From positions 78,371 through 142,370 of the forward strand of contig JAIOYP010000004.1 of NCBI GenBank assembly GCA_021741155.1: DNA of 64,000 bases, given 5' to 3'. The stretch is from Flavobacteriales bacterium. GTDB taxonomy: Bacteria > Bacteroidota > Bacteroidia > UBA10329. How positions within the stretch are numbered: position 1 is the first letter of the stretch; the number at the start of each line of letters is the position of its first letter. Positions 26,466 to 37,295 of the stretch are shown piece by piece. Under the pieces are notes generated by a model that saw only the letters and a list, made by a program, of their open reading frames with translations, searched no databases and was not told where the DNA came from. The position numbers were made by a program, and so were the translations under genes.

Positions 26466-27818
26466 TCAAGGGCGTGTCGATCTATTCTCGCTTGGCTTGG
26501 TAGCTGGTTTTCCTGTTGGTTTTGTTGTAGGTCTCGTTACGGGCTTAGCTGGTGCCACCGCATTGGGTGTTGATTTTGTTGCTGGAGCAGCACTTGGCGC
26601 TTGACGCGTTGGTGCTTCGTCCTTTGCCCCACTTGGTTTTGCTGGAGCAGTTTGTGCCGGACTCGTACGCGGCTGTGTTGCGGGCTGTGTACTTGGTACT
26701 CTGCTTGGCTCGGCAGCAGGTTTAGCGTTTTGGTTTTGCGGCTGTGTAACGCGCGTATCCGTTGGTCGGGTGTACTGATCTTGCTTAACAGACGTTGGCG
26801 TACTTGCAGGCTGTCTACCATAAGGGTCGGCAGCAGGCGTAGTTGGTTTTGTTTGTACATCACCAACCTTGCTTGGTACAGGGTCTTTGCTCAAATCAAT
26901 CTTTGGTTTGCCAGTTGCATCTGTGGCTTGCTTGGTAGTGGTTGGCACCGAAACCTTGGTTCCTTGTGTTTCGCCACTCGCTGGCTTCCAATCTGACTGA
27001 ACAGGACGCGCATTTGTTTTGGTTTCTGTTTGCTTTTCGGTTGTAGCAGGTTTTACCGGAGAAGATTTCTCACGCTGAACAATCAAATCTTGCTTGTTCA
27101 CCATTCCTTGGTTTCGCGTTTCAAACGTTTGCTCTGGCTTCTTTGCCTGATAATCTCCTCTATGCTGAGATTGCTGCAACACCACCGCACGGCTGCTATG
27201 TCTGTGCGTTACGTAGGTATAGGTAACGGTAGAATGATGGTGCACATGCACGTGATTCATGTAGTAGTAAGTCGGATACGGATTCCACGGATTGTAATAC
27301 GTTGGATAATAACCCCAGTAATAAGGCGAGTACCATGGATTGTAGCGTGGTCCCCACAAATACACATATACCACAGGTGGCTGCTGGTAATATGGCTCAA
27401 TAATGTAGTTGGAGCCGTACATATATACGTCTCCCACCACTTGCACACGTGTTTCTCCGCTCTTGTCTTTTTCTACATCAATGGTGGCCACATCCTGAAA
27501 TTGGTCTGGCCCAATTACCGCTTGAATGGTAATCACATACGTGCCATCTTTAGACACTTCTACCACACGCAAATAATCTACTTGATTATCGCCATTAAGG
27601 TCGAGGTTAGATAGCTTCGACTCTGGGTCGTTCAGCTTTCGTTCAAAATCTTGAAGATCTTCGCACACACCAAAAAGCGAAGCCACAGCCTTAAGGTCGA
27701 GGTTGTCGCTAATGTCTGTACTAGTGGCTTCTACCGTAGTTACATCCTGTGCATGAATGCTGCCAATTGACAAGCAAAGCAGCACGATAAAAGAAAGCGT
27801 ATTTGTTAGTGGTCTCAT
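26466..27818 (-). CDS. Exported protein with Tyr/Pro-rich linker and Pro/Thr/Lys-rich tail
   Basis: 450 residues; I know no function. The signal peptide ends at GSIHAQ. Residues 30-135 are a globular part with LDLNGDNQVDYLRVVEVS, an EF-hand-like or repeat-like Asp loop. Residues 140-215 are remarkable for Y, W, P and H (PRYNPWYSPYYWGYYPTYYN, then YYMNHVHVHHHSTVTYTYV). The remaining 230 residues are low-complexity P, T, K, A and Q and look like a disordered or wall-spanning tail. The His cluster could bind metal. The long open frames on the opposite strand are by-products of this composition. Confidence 0.75.
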   Translation of the reverse strand: MRPLTNTLSFIVLLCLSIGSIHAQDVTTVEATSTDISDNLDLKAVASLFGVCEDLQDFERKLNDPESKLSNLDLNGDNQVDYLRVVEVSKDGTYVITIQAVIGPDQFQDVATIDVEKDKSGETRVQVVGDVYMYGSNYIIEPYYQQPPVVYVYLWGPRYNPWYSPYYWGYYPTYYNPWNPYPTYYYMNHVHVHHHSTVTYTYVTHRHSSRAVVLQQSQHRGDYQAKKPEQTFETRNQGMVNKQDLIVQREKSSPVKPATTEKQTETKTNARPVQSDWKPASGETQGTKVSVPTTTKQATDATGKPKIDLSKDPVPSKVGDVQTKPTTPAADPYGRQPASTPTSVKQDQYTRPTDTRVTQPQNQNAKPAAEPSRVPSTQPATQPRTSPAQTAPAKPSGAKDEAPTRQAPSAAPATKSTPNAVAPAKPVTRPTTKPTGKPATKPSENRSTRP

Positions 27819-27906
27819 TGTACTAGGGTATTAGGTTTATAACTTGCCTAAGTTAGTACAACAATCGCGCCTAACCCGAAGTAAGGCAAAACAAAGGTGC
27901 TATCTT

Positions 27907-27939
27907 AACTTACTAGGTTTTTTTGAAACCTAGTAAGTT
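27907..27939. repeat. Perfect inverted repeat (AACTTACTAGGTTT arms)
   Basis: 14-base perfect arms around a five-base centre lie in the 350-base gap between two leftward genes. It is structurally similar to the palindromes at 30200 and 60202. It may work as a terminator for ligA read-through or as a dispersed element. Confidence 0.65.
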
Positions 27940-28007
27940 TCTCATGGAAAATGCATCTAATTTTTGAACGCGCATGACCATTTGCTCATAAGAATAGGAC
28001 ATAAAAT

Positions 28008-28103
28008 GGCCACAGAAACACTGAAGGCACAGAAGTTTCACGGAATTTTCCTGTGAAAATCCACGCCTGAATGACCTAGTCGGGCAGGTCTGTTTCTGTG
28101 TCC
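28008..28103. repeat. CACAGAAACAC-type inverted repeat element
   Basis: The left part GGCCACAGAAACACTGAAGG and the right part GGTCTGTTTCTGTGTCC can pair. The right side shares the GGCAGGTCTGT block with the element at 13398-13503, so the two are copies of one dispersed family. Nothing else is seen between it and ligA. Confidence 0.6.
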
Positions 28104-28166
28104 AATAAATGTCTTTTCCTCTTAGAGATTAAGATGCGTTTGCCCTCTTAGGTTTCCCATGCCAAG

Positions 28167-30191
<2,025 letters not shown>

Positions 30192-30199
30192 TTATTCGT

Positions 30200-30234
30200 A
30201 AGACCTTCAAGGTTTTGAAAACCTTGAAGGTCTT
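30200..30234. repeat. Perfect 35-base palindrome
   Basis: Arms of 17 bases (AAGACCTTCAAGGTTTT) surround one central base. It lies between prmC and ligA, which both run leftward. It is likely a dispersed element. The T-rich arm ends could also give weak termination after prmC. Confidence 0.75.
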
Positions 30235-30264
30235 TATGCAACGCACATTTTTCCTTTTCCCCTT

Positions 30265-31131
30265 TTACCTCTTTACGCAGTAAGCAAACCTATCCTTCCC
30301 ACTTAAATCTTTCACAATTCGAATATCGGAATAACCTTTTTGCGCCATTAACTCAATCATTTCTTGCCCGTATTGCTCGTTGAATTCGAAGTAAAACTTA
30401 CCCCCTTTCTCCAACGCATGCTGACCAATATCTAGCATCTTACGATAGAACAATAATGGGTCTTCATCGGCAATAAAAAGCGCCAAATGTGGCTCATGCA
30501 CCAACACATTTTCTTTTATCTTATCAGCCTCTTTTTCAGCGATGTATGGAGGGTTACTTACAATGATGTGATAAGTTGCGAGTTGCGAATTGCGAGTTGT
30601 GAGAAGGTCTAGTTGATGGAAGTTGATTTCGAGGTTATTTCTTTGAGCATTTTCCTTTGCTACTATGAGTGCGTCTTCGTCCACCTCCACGGCATCTACC
30701 TTCCAAGCTGGGGCTTTGCTTTTAAGTGCAATGGGAATGCAGCCGCTGCCTGTGCCGAGGTCGATAACGTTGAGCGGTTTACTGGTGTCATTCTCTCTCA
30801 ATACCAACTCGCATAACTCTTCTGTTTCTGGGCGTGGAATAAGCACGCGGTTATCAACCTTCAGCTTACAACCATAAAATTCCACCTCGCCAATGATGTA
30901 TTGGTACGGTTCGCTTTCTGCTAGTCGTTCCAACACAGGAATAATCAGGTTGAGATTGCTTTCGGTAAGCGTGGGAGCATCGCTATCCATCTTGTTTGCA
31001 TCAAGATTCAAGGTGTCTTGGAGCGTCCAACGGCAGAGGGCATCCACCTCCTCTTCCTCATACATATCGTTCAACTGCTGCCTAAATAATTCTTTAAGCG
31101 AACGCAGCGTATTGTGCTTGGGCAATAACAT
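30265..31131 (-). CDS. prmC: Peptide chain release factor N5-glutamine methyltransferase
   Basis: 289 residues from the ATG at 31131 (MLLPKHNTLRSLKELF); the 27-residue upstream extension is not family-like. It methylates the GGQ glutamine of release factors. The N-terminal helical domain (about 1-85) is followed by YIIGEVEFYG and VLIPRPETEELCE, the SAM loop VIDLGTGSGCIPIALK (about 120) and the substrate motif IIVSNPPYIAEKE (about 187). Odd feature: residues 177-186 (TTRNSQLAT) are encoded by an AACTCGCAA-type microsatellite-like repeat just before NPPY, so a dispersed repeat has been accepted in frame. A gene for a VF530 protein lies 90 bases upstream. Confidence 0.94.
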   Translation of the reverse strand: MLLPKHNTLRSLKELFRQQLNDMYEEEEVDALCRWTLQDTLNLDANKMDSDAPTLTESNLNLIIPVLERLAESEPYQYIIGEVEFYGCKLKVDNRVLIPRPETEELCELVLRENDTSKPLNVIDLGTGSGCIPIALKSKAPAWKVDAVEVDEDALIVAKENAQRNNLEINFHQLDLLTTRNSQLATYHIIVSNPPYIAEKEADKIKENVLVHEPHLALFIADEDPLLFYRKMLDIGQHALEKGGKFYFEFNEQYGQEMIELMAQKGYSDIRIVKDLSGKDRFAYCVKR

Positions 31132-31223
31132 ACGGCAAATGTATTGGTTCAAAAGCACTAAATCCGAAATGAAATAAGCACGAAAATGCGTTATGATAGC
31201 TTGACTTCTCAAGCACTAACCTG

Positions 31224-31460
31224 TTACCCTTGCTCCCGCTTCAACTCCAAATAAAGCTGTTCCACCTTTTCGCGTGCCCAAGGTGTTTTGCGCAGAAACT
31301 GTAGGCTCGATTTAATGGATGGGTCGTAGTTAAAACAGCGAATGTCAATGACATAACCCATTTCCTCCCAACCGTAATGGATAACTAGCGCTTCTAGCAT
31401 ATCTATCAGCTTTACGCCATGCAGCGGGTTATTAGCTTGTTCTTCTTTTGGCTTTTCCAT
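31224..31460 (-). CDS. VF530 / DUF2132 family small DNA-binding-type protein
   Basis: 78 residues. It matches VF530 closely: [20 protein letters not shown], then [20 protein letters not shown] and [17 protein letters not shown]. The family has a helical SAP-like fold and is found in many marine bacteria; its cellular role is not established. The gene lies five bases after the DEAD-box helicase stop, so both are probably on one leftward message. This suggests an accessory role in nucleic-acid handling. Confidence 0.88.
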   Translation of the reverse strand: MEKPKEEQANNPLHGVKLIDMLEALVIHYGWEEMGYVIDIRCFNYDPSIKSSLQFLRKTPWAREKVEQLYLELKREQG

Positions 31461-31465
31461 TCGTC

Positions 31466-32779
31466 TTAATCCAATAGGCTAATGCGTACCTTTTTCGTCT
31501 TTAGTCGGCTGTTGTTAAGCAGCTTAATCAGGTCAGTTGATTTAGAACGCGGCACAGACACAAAGGCGCAATCCTGCTTTAGTTCAATCATACCCAATTC
31601 GTCTTTGTTCAAGTTGCCCTGCTTGAAAAACAGCCCTGCAATATCTCCTTTAGATATTTTGTCCTTGCGCCCACCAGAGATATAAAGCGTTTCCCAGTCT
31701 TTGCCCAAACTCTGCTTGCTTGGCGCCAACGTAATCTCCTCTGCCCCTTTGATGAATACAGGAAGTTCTTCTCGTTCCCATTTGAGCACATAAGCGGTAC
31801 CCTCGGTGTTCATGCGGGCTGTGCGTCCGTTACGATGCACAAACTCATCTGGCCGTGGTGGCAACTGGTAATGAATAATGAAATCCAATTCAGGCACATC
31901 AATTCCTCTAGCCGCCAAATCGGTGGCAAGCAGTAAACGGTGCGTGCCATTTCTAAACTTAATAAGGGCTCGTTCACGGTCTATTTGTTCTAAGCCACCG
32001 TAAAAACACACATGGTCGATGTGGTTCTTGTGCAGGTGATTACTAATCATGTCAATACTATCCTTCAGGTTGCAGAACACAATGCCATTCTTCGGTCCAA
32101 TGTGTTGCAGCAGTTTTACCAAGGTTTCCAGCTTGTCCTCGGTTGGAGAAACCACCAGCTTCAACGCCAACTGCAACTCCGTGCTTTGCAAAAAGTTGAG
32201 GTGCTTGGCATCCCGAATCCCAACAAATGCGGGAATCTTCACTTTCTGCGTGGCAGAGGTCAGTACCTTCGTTTCCACGTTTGGCAACGATTCAATAATC
32301 TCCTTCATTTCGTTCGAAAAACCAATTTCTAACGATTTATCGTACTCGTCTAGCACCAAGGTTTTGATGTAGCGCGTGGCAACATTCTTTCTTCTGATAT
32401 GGTCGGCAACTCTACCCGGTGTACCAATCAAAATAGCAGGCGGATGTTTCAGTTCCAACTTGTCTTTTGAGCCTGACACGCCACCATACACTGCATTGGT
32501 TTTATAGCCGCTTCCCATTTCCCTCACCACCTGCTCAATCTGAATAGCAAGTTCTCTGGAAGGAACGAGAATAAGCACCTGAACTTCGTCCAATTCTGAA
32601 TCCAATGCTGCAATAATCGGCAGCAGAAATGCCAAGGTTTTACCTGTTCCTGTTGGAGAAAGAAGTACCACTTCGGCATGTGTACTAATAGCCGTATGCG
32701 CCTCTTCTTGCATGGCATTCAATGCCGTAATTCCAAGCTTAGCTAAAATCGCATCTTGGTTTTTGTTCTGTTCTGCCAT
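31466..32779 (-). CDS. dbpA: DEAD-box RNA helicase of the DbpA type
   Basis: 437 residues. RecA domain 1 has the Walker [14 protein letters not shown] (about 40), motif Ia VPSRELAIQ, motif Ib GTPGRV, motif [12 protein letters not shown] (DEYD in place of DEAD) and motif III TSATQ. Domain 2 has [20 protein letters not shown] and the Arg finger HRNGRTARM. The C-terminal about 75 residues ([20 protein letters not shown] to the end) form the DbpA RNA-recognition domain that targets 23S rRNA hairpin 92 in studied members. The likely role is large-subunit assembly. A VF530 gene follows immediately. Confidence 0.9.
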   Translation of the reverse strand: MAEQNKNQDAILAKLGITALNAMQEEAHTAISTHAEVVLLSPTGTGKTLAFLLPIIAALDSELDEVQVLILVPSRELAIQIEQVVREMGSGYKTNAVYGGVSGSKDKLELKHPPAILIGTPGRVADHIRRKNVATRYIKTLVLDEYDKSLEIGFSNEMKEIIESLPNVETKVLTSATQKVKIPAFVGIRDAKHLNFLQSTELQLALKLVVSPTEDKLETLVKLLQHIGPKNGIVFCNLKDSIDMISNHLHKNHIDHVCFYGGLEQIDRERALIKFRNGTHRLLLATDLAARGIDVPELDFIIHYQLPPRPDEFVHRNGRTARMNTEGTAYVLKWEREELPVFIKGAEEITLAPSKQSLGKDWETLYISGGRKDKISKGDIAGLFFKQGNLNKDELGMIELKQDCAFVSVPRSKSTDLIKLLNNSRLKTKKVRISLLD

Positions 32780-32951
32780 GGGGTCAAAGGTCTAGCTTTA
32801 GAATTTGAGAAAGAGTTGCGGCAAGAAGGAGTTGCTGACAAGGATTAGTTACGATTTTAGAATTCGGATTTTAGATTACGTGCTGACTCCCTGATTTGCT
32901 AATTGCCTAATTAGCTAATTGGTACTTTCGCAGCTTCTAAAAGAAACAAGT

Positions 32952-34340
32952 ATGAGTTACGATTTGATAGTAGTTGGTAGTGGTCCTGGAGGATATGTTG
33001 CAGCCATTCGCGCTTCGCAATTGGGCCTAAAAGTGGGCGTAGTAGAACGTTCGGAGTTGGGAGGAATTTGCCTCAATTGGGGCTGCATTCCAACCAAAGC
33101 ATTGCTAAAAAGCGCAAATGTGTTTGAATACATCAACCATGCAAGCGATTACGGAATTACCGTTGGCGATAGCAAAGCTGACATCAGCGAAATGGTTAAA
33201 CGTAGCCGTGGTGTAGCAGAAGGCATGAGCAAAGGAATTCAATTCCTATTCAAGAAGAACAAGATTGACCATATCGAAGGTTTCGGAAAACTGAAAAACG
33301 GAACTACGGTTGAAGTAACCGATGCCGATGGCAAGAAGTCAGACGTAACAGCTAAGAATGTGATTCTCGCCTTGGGCGCTCGCAGCCGCGAACTTGCGAA
33401 CCTAAAGCAAGACGGAAAGAAGATTATCGGCTACCGCGAAGCGATGGTACTTGACAAACAACCGAAGAAGATGGTTGTGGTTGGTTCTGGTGCCATTGGC
33501 GTGGAGTTCGCTTACTTCTACAACGCCATTGGCACAGAAGTAACTATTGTAGAATACCTTCCGAATATCGTTCCTGTAGAGGATGAAGAAGTCAGCAAGC
33601 AGCTTGGTCGTTCCTTCAAAAAATCGGGCATCAGCATCATGACCGAAAGCTCGGTGGAGAAGGTTGATACATCTGGGACTGGATGTAAAGTAACCGTGAA
33701 GACCAAGAAAGGCGAAGAAGTAATTGAATGCGATATCGTGCTTTCGGCAGTTGGTATTCAAGCCAATGTGGAAGGTTGCGGATTGGAAGATGTGGGCGTT
33801 ATCGTTGATGGCGGCCGTATCAAGGTGGATGAATTCTATGCCACCAACATTCCAAACGTATTTGCCATTGGCGATTGCATTCCTGGACCAGCCTTGGCCC
33901 ACGTGGCAAGTGCGGAAGGAATCATCTGTGTAGAGAAAATTGCTGGAAAAAATCCAGAACCATTGGATTACGGAAACATCCCAGGTTGCACGTACTGCTC
34001 ACCAGAAGTGGCTTCTGTAGGTTATACCGAAGCAAAAGCGAAAGAAGCAGGTTATGAAATTAAGGTAGGCAAATTCCCATTCTCAGCTTCAGGCAAAGCG
34101 AGTGCGGCTGGCGCGAAAGACGGTTTCGTGAAGCTAATCTTCGATGCCAAGTATGGAGAACTCCTTGGTGGACACATGATTGGAGCAAACGTTACCGAGA
34201 TGATTGCAGAAATCGTGGCTGTGCGCAAGTTAGAAACCACTGGACATGAGCTAATCAAAACGGTTCACCCTCACCCTACAATGAGCGAAGCCATCATGGA
34301 AGCAGCAGCTGCTGCTTATGATGAGGTGATTCATTTGTAG
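32952..34340 (+). CDS. lpdA: Dihydrolipoyl dehydrogenase
   Basis: 462 residues from the ATG at 32952 (MSYDLIVVGSGPGGYVAA); the upstream extension is not family-like. The flavoprotein reoxidises dihydrolipoamide in 2-oxoacid dehydrogenase and glycine-cleavage complexes. The FAD GxGxxG is at the N-terminus, the redox disulfide in GGICLNWGCIPTKALL (about 37-42), NAD binding in VVVGSGAIGVEFA (about 180), a second FAD contact in VFAIGDCIPGPALAHVA (about 310), and the dimer-interface catalytic His-Glu in HPHPTMSEAIMEA (about 440). It stands alone and ends in a clear terminator. A weak -7 box TACTTTCG lies at 32923. Confidence 0.96.
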   Translation: MSYDLIVVGSGPGGYVAAIRASQLGLKVGVVERSELGGICLNWGCIPTKALLKSANVFEYINHASDYGITVGDSKADISEMVKRSRGVAEGMSKGIQFLFKKNKIDHIEGFGKLKNGTTVEVTDADGKKSDVTAKNVILALGARSRELANLKQDGKKIIGYREAMVLDKQPKKMVVVGSGAIGVEFAYFYNAIGTEVTIVEYLPNIVPVEDEEVSKQLGRSFKKSGISIMTESSVEKVDTSGTGCKVTVKTKKGEEVIECDIVLSAVGIQANVEGCGLEDVGVIVDGGRIKVDEFYATNIPNVFAIGDCIPGPALAHVASAEGIICVEKIAGKNPEPLDYGNIPGCTYCSPEVASVGYTEAKAKEAGYEIKVGKFPFSASGKASAAGAKDGFVKLIFDAKYGELLGGHMIGANVTEMIAEIVAVRKLETTGHELIKTVHPHPTMSEAIMEAAAAAYDEVIHL

Positions 34341-34367
34341 GTTAAATAGATGTATTCTAACAAAAAG

Positions 34368-34390
34368 GCCGTCATATTAGACGGCTTTTT
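34368..34390 (+). terminator. Terminator of lpdA
   Basis: A GCCGTC / GACGGC stem with outer A-T pairs, a six-base loop and a TTTTT tail follows the stop by about 25 bases. Confidence 0.88.
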
Positions 34391-34417
34391 CTGTTATTTA
34401 CCCGCTCAAAAAGTTTA

Positions 34418-35323
34418 ATGAAGCTTAGCTCAACCATCTACCAAACCCTGTTATCAATATACAAGGTAGCACCTTTTCAAGGTACTTGGGCACATTTACT
34501 GCGGTTATTACCCATAAATTTCGATAGATTTTATCAGGATCTTCATTTCAATGGCACCTCAATAGTGCATTCAAAAAGCGGTAGCTTTCAAATTAATCAT
34601 CGTGGTTCCAGTATTGAAAATCAAATTTTCTGGAAGGGTCTGCACCATTCCTTCGAAGAGGACACAATTTGGATGTGGGAACTGCTTTGCAAACAGTCGG
34701 GGGTAATATTGGATATTGGAGCGAACACTGGTGTTTACTCACTCATTGCTAAAGCGGAGAACCCAAAGTCTAGGGTAATAGCATTTGAACCTTCCCGAAA
34801 GATGTACCCAGAGTTACTTGCGAGTGTCGGTTTAAATAATTTTGATATCGAATGTGAGAAGATTGCGCTAAGTAATTCTAGTGGAAATAAAATATTTTTT
34901 GATTCAAAAACTACCAATTTCCCTTCAAGCGGTTCACTCAGTGCCGCAAAATTGAAGGATGAAACATCAAACCTTGAGGAAATCGTAGAGTATTCGGTTC
35001 AGTGCTCTACGCTTGATCGTTATTTGACGGAGAAGAATGTTAAACAGGTCGATTTGATTAAAATCGACATTGAACTTCATGAACCCGAATTTTTTGAAGG
35101 ATTTAAAAGCCTTCAAAGGTTTAGACCGACAATAATTGTTGAAATTCTTACAGAAGACATTGCTAATAGATTGAAAACAATTGTTGACATGACGGATTAT
35201 CGGTTATTTCGATTAGTGGGGATTAACAAAATGGTCGAATTGAGTGAGTTTTCTACAGACCCTAATCATGTAAATCATTTGCTTCTTCCAAGAGAGAAGG
35301 CTCTACCAACTTACAGTGAATAG
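34418..35323 (+). CDS. FkbM-family SAM methyltransferase
   Basis: 301 residues. The SAM-binding motif is VILDIGANTGVYSLIA (about 103), then RVIAFEPSRKMYPELL and IEILTEDI-like strands; VDLIKIDIELHEPEFFEGF (about 210) is the typical FkbM D-x-E acidic strand. Such enzymes often O-methylate sugars. It is the first gene of the polysaccharide locus and is followed by asparagine synthase, so methylation of a surface glycan is plausible. The substrate is not shown. Confidence 0.88.
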   Translation: MKLSSTIYQTLLSIYKVAPFQGTWAHLLRLLPINFDRFYQDLHFNGTSIVHSKSGSFQINHRGSSIENQIFWKGLHHSFEEDTIWMWELLCKQSGVILDIGANTGVYSLIAKAENPKSRVIAFEPSRKMYPELLASVGLNNFDIECEKIALSNSSGNKIFFDSKTTNFPSSGSLSAAKLKDETSNLEEIVEYSVQCSTLDRYLTEKNVKQVDLIKIDIELHEPEFFEGFKSLQRFRPTIIVEILTEDIANRLKTIVDMTDYRLFRLVGINKMVELSEFSTDPNHVNHLLLPREKALPTYSE

Positions 35324-35393
35324 CCTAAGTACTTTTCCTGTTTCGTCTATAGGTTGGTAGCTAAATTCTAAACAATAATTGAGGTAATTCATT

Positions 35394-37292
35394 ATGTGTG
35401 GCATTGCAGGGTTTTATTCGCTGAAGGGGTTTGCTGCGGCAAGCCCTTATGCTAAAAAGCTGGATGCCGCCATTGCCACCATGGCGCTGCGCGGACCAGA
35501 TGGAAACGGGAAATACATCGAAGGAAGTGCGGCATTAGTACATGCTCGTCTTGCAATCATTGACACATCATCGTCTGCCAATCAGCCATTTTTAGATAGT
35601 TCTGGCAGATATTCAATTGTATTCAACGGGGAGATATTCAACTACAAAGAGATTGAAGCGCAACTGACCAATTTCAAACCAAGAACCTCTTCTGATACCG
35701 AAATTCTTTTACAAGGATTTATAGAATGGGGCGAAAACGTGCTCAATAAACTCAATGGCTTTTTCGCCTTTGCCATTCACGATAAGGAAACTGACGAGCT
35801 CTTTTTGGCGAGAGACCGAATGGGCATTAAACCATTGTTGGTTTACCAAGATGAGAATGCATTGGTCTTTGGTAGCGAAATGAAGTCGTTGATGGCGTTT
35901 GGCATTCCGAAAGTGATTGACAAAAACTCTCAATTCCTGTATCATCAATTCAACTACACTCCTTTCCCAGAAACGATTTTCAAGAATGTGGTTGAGTTGG
36001 AGCCTGGGAGCTTCTTGAAAATTGTAAATCGTAAATCGTCAATCGTAAATCATCAATCCTACTGGACCATTCCAAAACCAACTGCTCCCAAAACCAAACT
36101 TTCTTACGAGCAAGCACAACAGAAACTTCGTGAACTGATGGAGAAATCTGTCCAAAGAAGGATGATTTCGGATGTTCCATTGGGTTCATTTTTAAGTGGA
36201 GGAATTGACAGTTCCATCATCGCAACGCTGGCCGCTAGACAAACCGACAAACTCAACACGTTCTCCATCGGATATGCCGATGAGCCCTTGTTTGACGAAA
36301 CGCATTACGCAGAAGCGGTTGCCAAGAACATAGGTTCTAACCACACAGTTTTCAAGCTTACGAATGATGATTTGTATGCCGATTTGCATGATGTATTGAA
36401 TTACATCGACAGGCCATTTGCAGATTCCTCTGCCCTACCCGTTCACATTCTTTGCAGACACACAAGAAAGCACGTGACTGTTGCCCTTTCGGGCGATGGT
36501 GCCGATGAATTGTTTTCAGGTTACAACAAACATGCAGCCGAGTTCAGAGCACGAAATCTTGGACTGAAAGAACAATTGGTTACTGCCCTAAAACCACTTT
36601 GGTTTCTGCTACCTGCTTCAAGGAATTCAAGTCATGGAAATGCCGTTCGTCAATTGCAGAAGTTCAGTGAGTGTGTTTCGCTTGGAGCCAAGGACCGTTA
36701 TTGGAATTGGGCGAGTTTCTGGTCTGCTGACCAAGTTGATAAGTTGATAAGAGATAAAGTTGATAAGGTTGAACAGGAAAAAAGAAAGTCTGGGTTAACT
36801 GTAGGTTTGGGGACAACAAACGACCTTGACGAAGTTCTCTACACCGACCTCCATCAAGTACTAAGAAACGACATGCTTACCAAAGTTGACCTGATGAGCA
36901 TGGCCAACAGTTTGGAAGTACGAGTACCATTTCTCGACCATGAAATCGTTGAATTTGCTTGTTCTCTTCCTGAGAAATACAAGATTACTTCTACTATCCG
37001 AAAACGAATTTTACAGGAAACGTTCAGACCTGACTTGCCAGAAATGCTTTTCAAAAGACCAAAACACGGTTTTGAAGTGCCGTTGCTTAATTGGTTCAAA
37101 GGAGAATTGAACGGTCTGATAAAAGAAGACCTTTTAAGTAAAAAACTGATTGAAGAACAGCGAATTTTCAATTGGCCGGCAATTCAATCGCTTCTTAACA
37201 AATTACAGTCAAACGATCCTGGCGATTCAGCTACGCATATTTGGAATTTAATCGTGTTTCAAACGTGGTGGAAAAAGTATATTCGCCACTGA
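35394..37292 (+). CDS. asnB: Asparagine synthase (glutamine-hydrolysing)
   Basis: 632 residues. The catalytic Cys2 is exposed in MCGIAGFYS. The class II amidotransferase domain (2-200) shows RGPDGNGKY, HARLAIID and VFNGEIFNY. The synthetase domain has the PP-loop FLSGGIDSSIIA (about 265) and VALSGDGADELFSGY (about 365). In this setting it may amidate an acidic sugar rather than aspartate. Two stretches look like in-frame repeat insertions: residues 210-222 (KIVNRKSSIVNHQS, from TAAATCGTAAATCGTCAATC units) and 447-459 (QVDKLIRDKVDKVEQ, from AGTTGATAAG units). Both lie outside the catalytic motifs. The stop is four bases before the glycosyltransferase start. Confidence 0.92.
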   Translation: MCGIAGFYSLKGFAAASPYAKKLDAAIATMALRGPDGNGKYIEGSAALVHARLAIIDTSSSANQPFLDSSGRYSIVFNGEIFNYKEIEAQLTNFKPRTSSDTEILLQGFIEWGENVLNKLNGFFAFAIHDKETDELFLARDRMGIKPLLVYQDENALVFGSEMKSLMAFGIPKVIDKNSQFLYHQFNYTPFPETIFKNVVELEPGSFLKIVNRKSSIVNHQSYWTIPKPTAPKTKLSYEQAQQKLRELMEKSVQRRMISDVPLGSFLSGGIDSSIIATLAARQTDKLNTFSIGYADEPLFDETHYAEAVAKNIGSNHTVFKLTNDDLYADLHDVLNYIDRPFADSSALPVHILCRHTRKHVTVALSGDGADELFSGYNKHAAEFRARNLGLKEQLVTALKPLWFLLPASRNSSHGNAVRQLQKFSECVSLGAKDRYWNWASFWSADQVDKLIRDKVDKVEQEKRKSGLTVGLGTTNDLDEVLYTDLHQVLRNDMLTKVDLMSMANSLEVRVPFLDHEIVEFACSLPEKYKITSTIRKRILQETFRPDLPEMLFKRPKHGFEVPLLNWFKGELNGLIKEDLLSKKLIEEQRIFNWPAIQSLLNKLQSNDPGDSATHIWNLIVFQTWWKKYIRH

Positions 37293-37295
37293 CCT

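Noticed and set aside
26601..27614. Two long plus-strand frames opposite the Pro/Thr-rich gene
   Set aside because: They are antisense by-products of a biased composition. The minus-strand gene has a signal peptide and a terminator.
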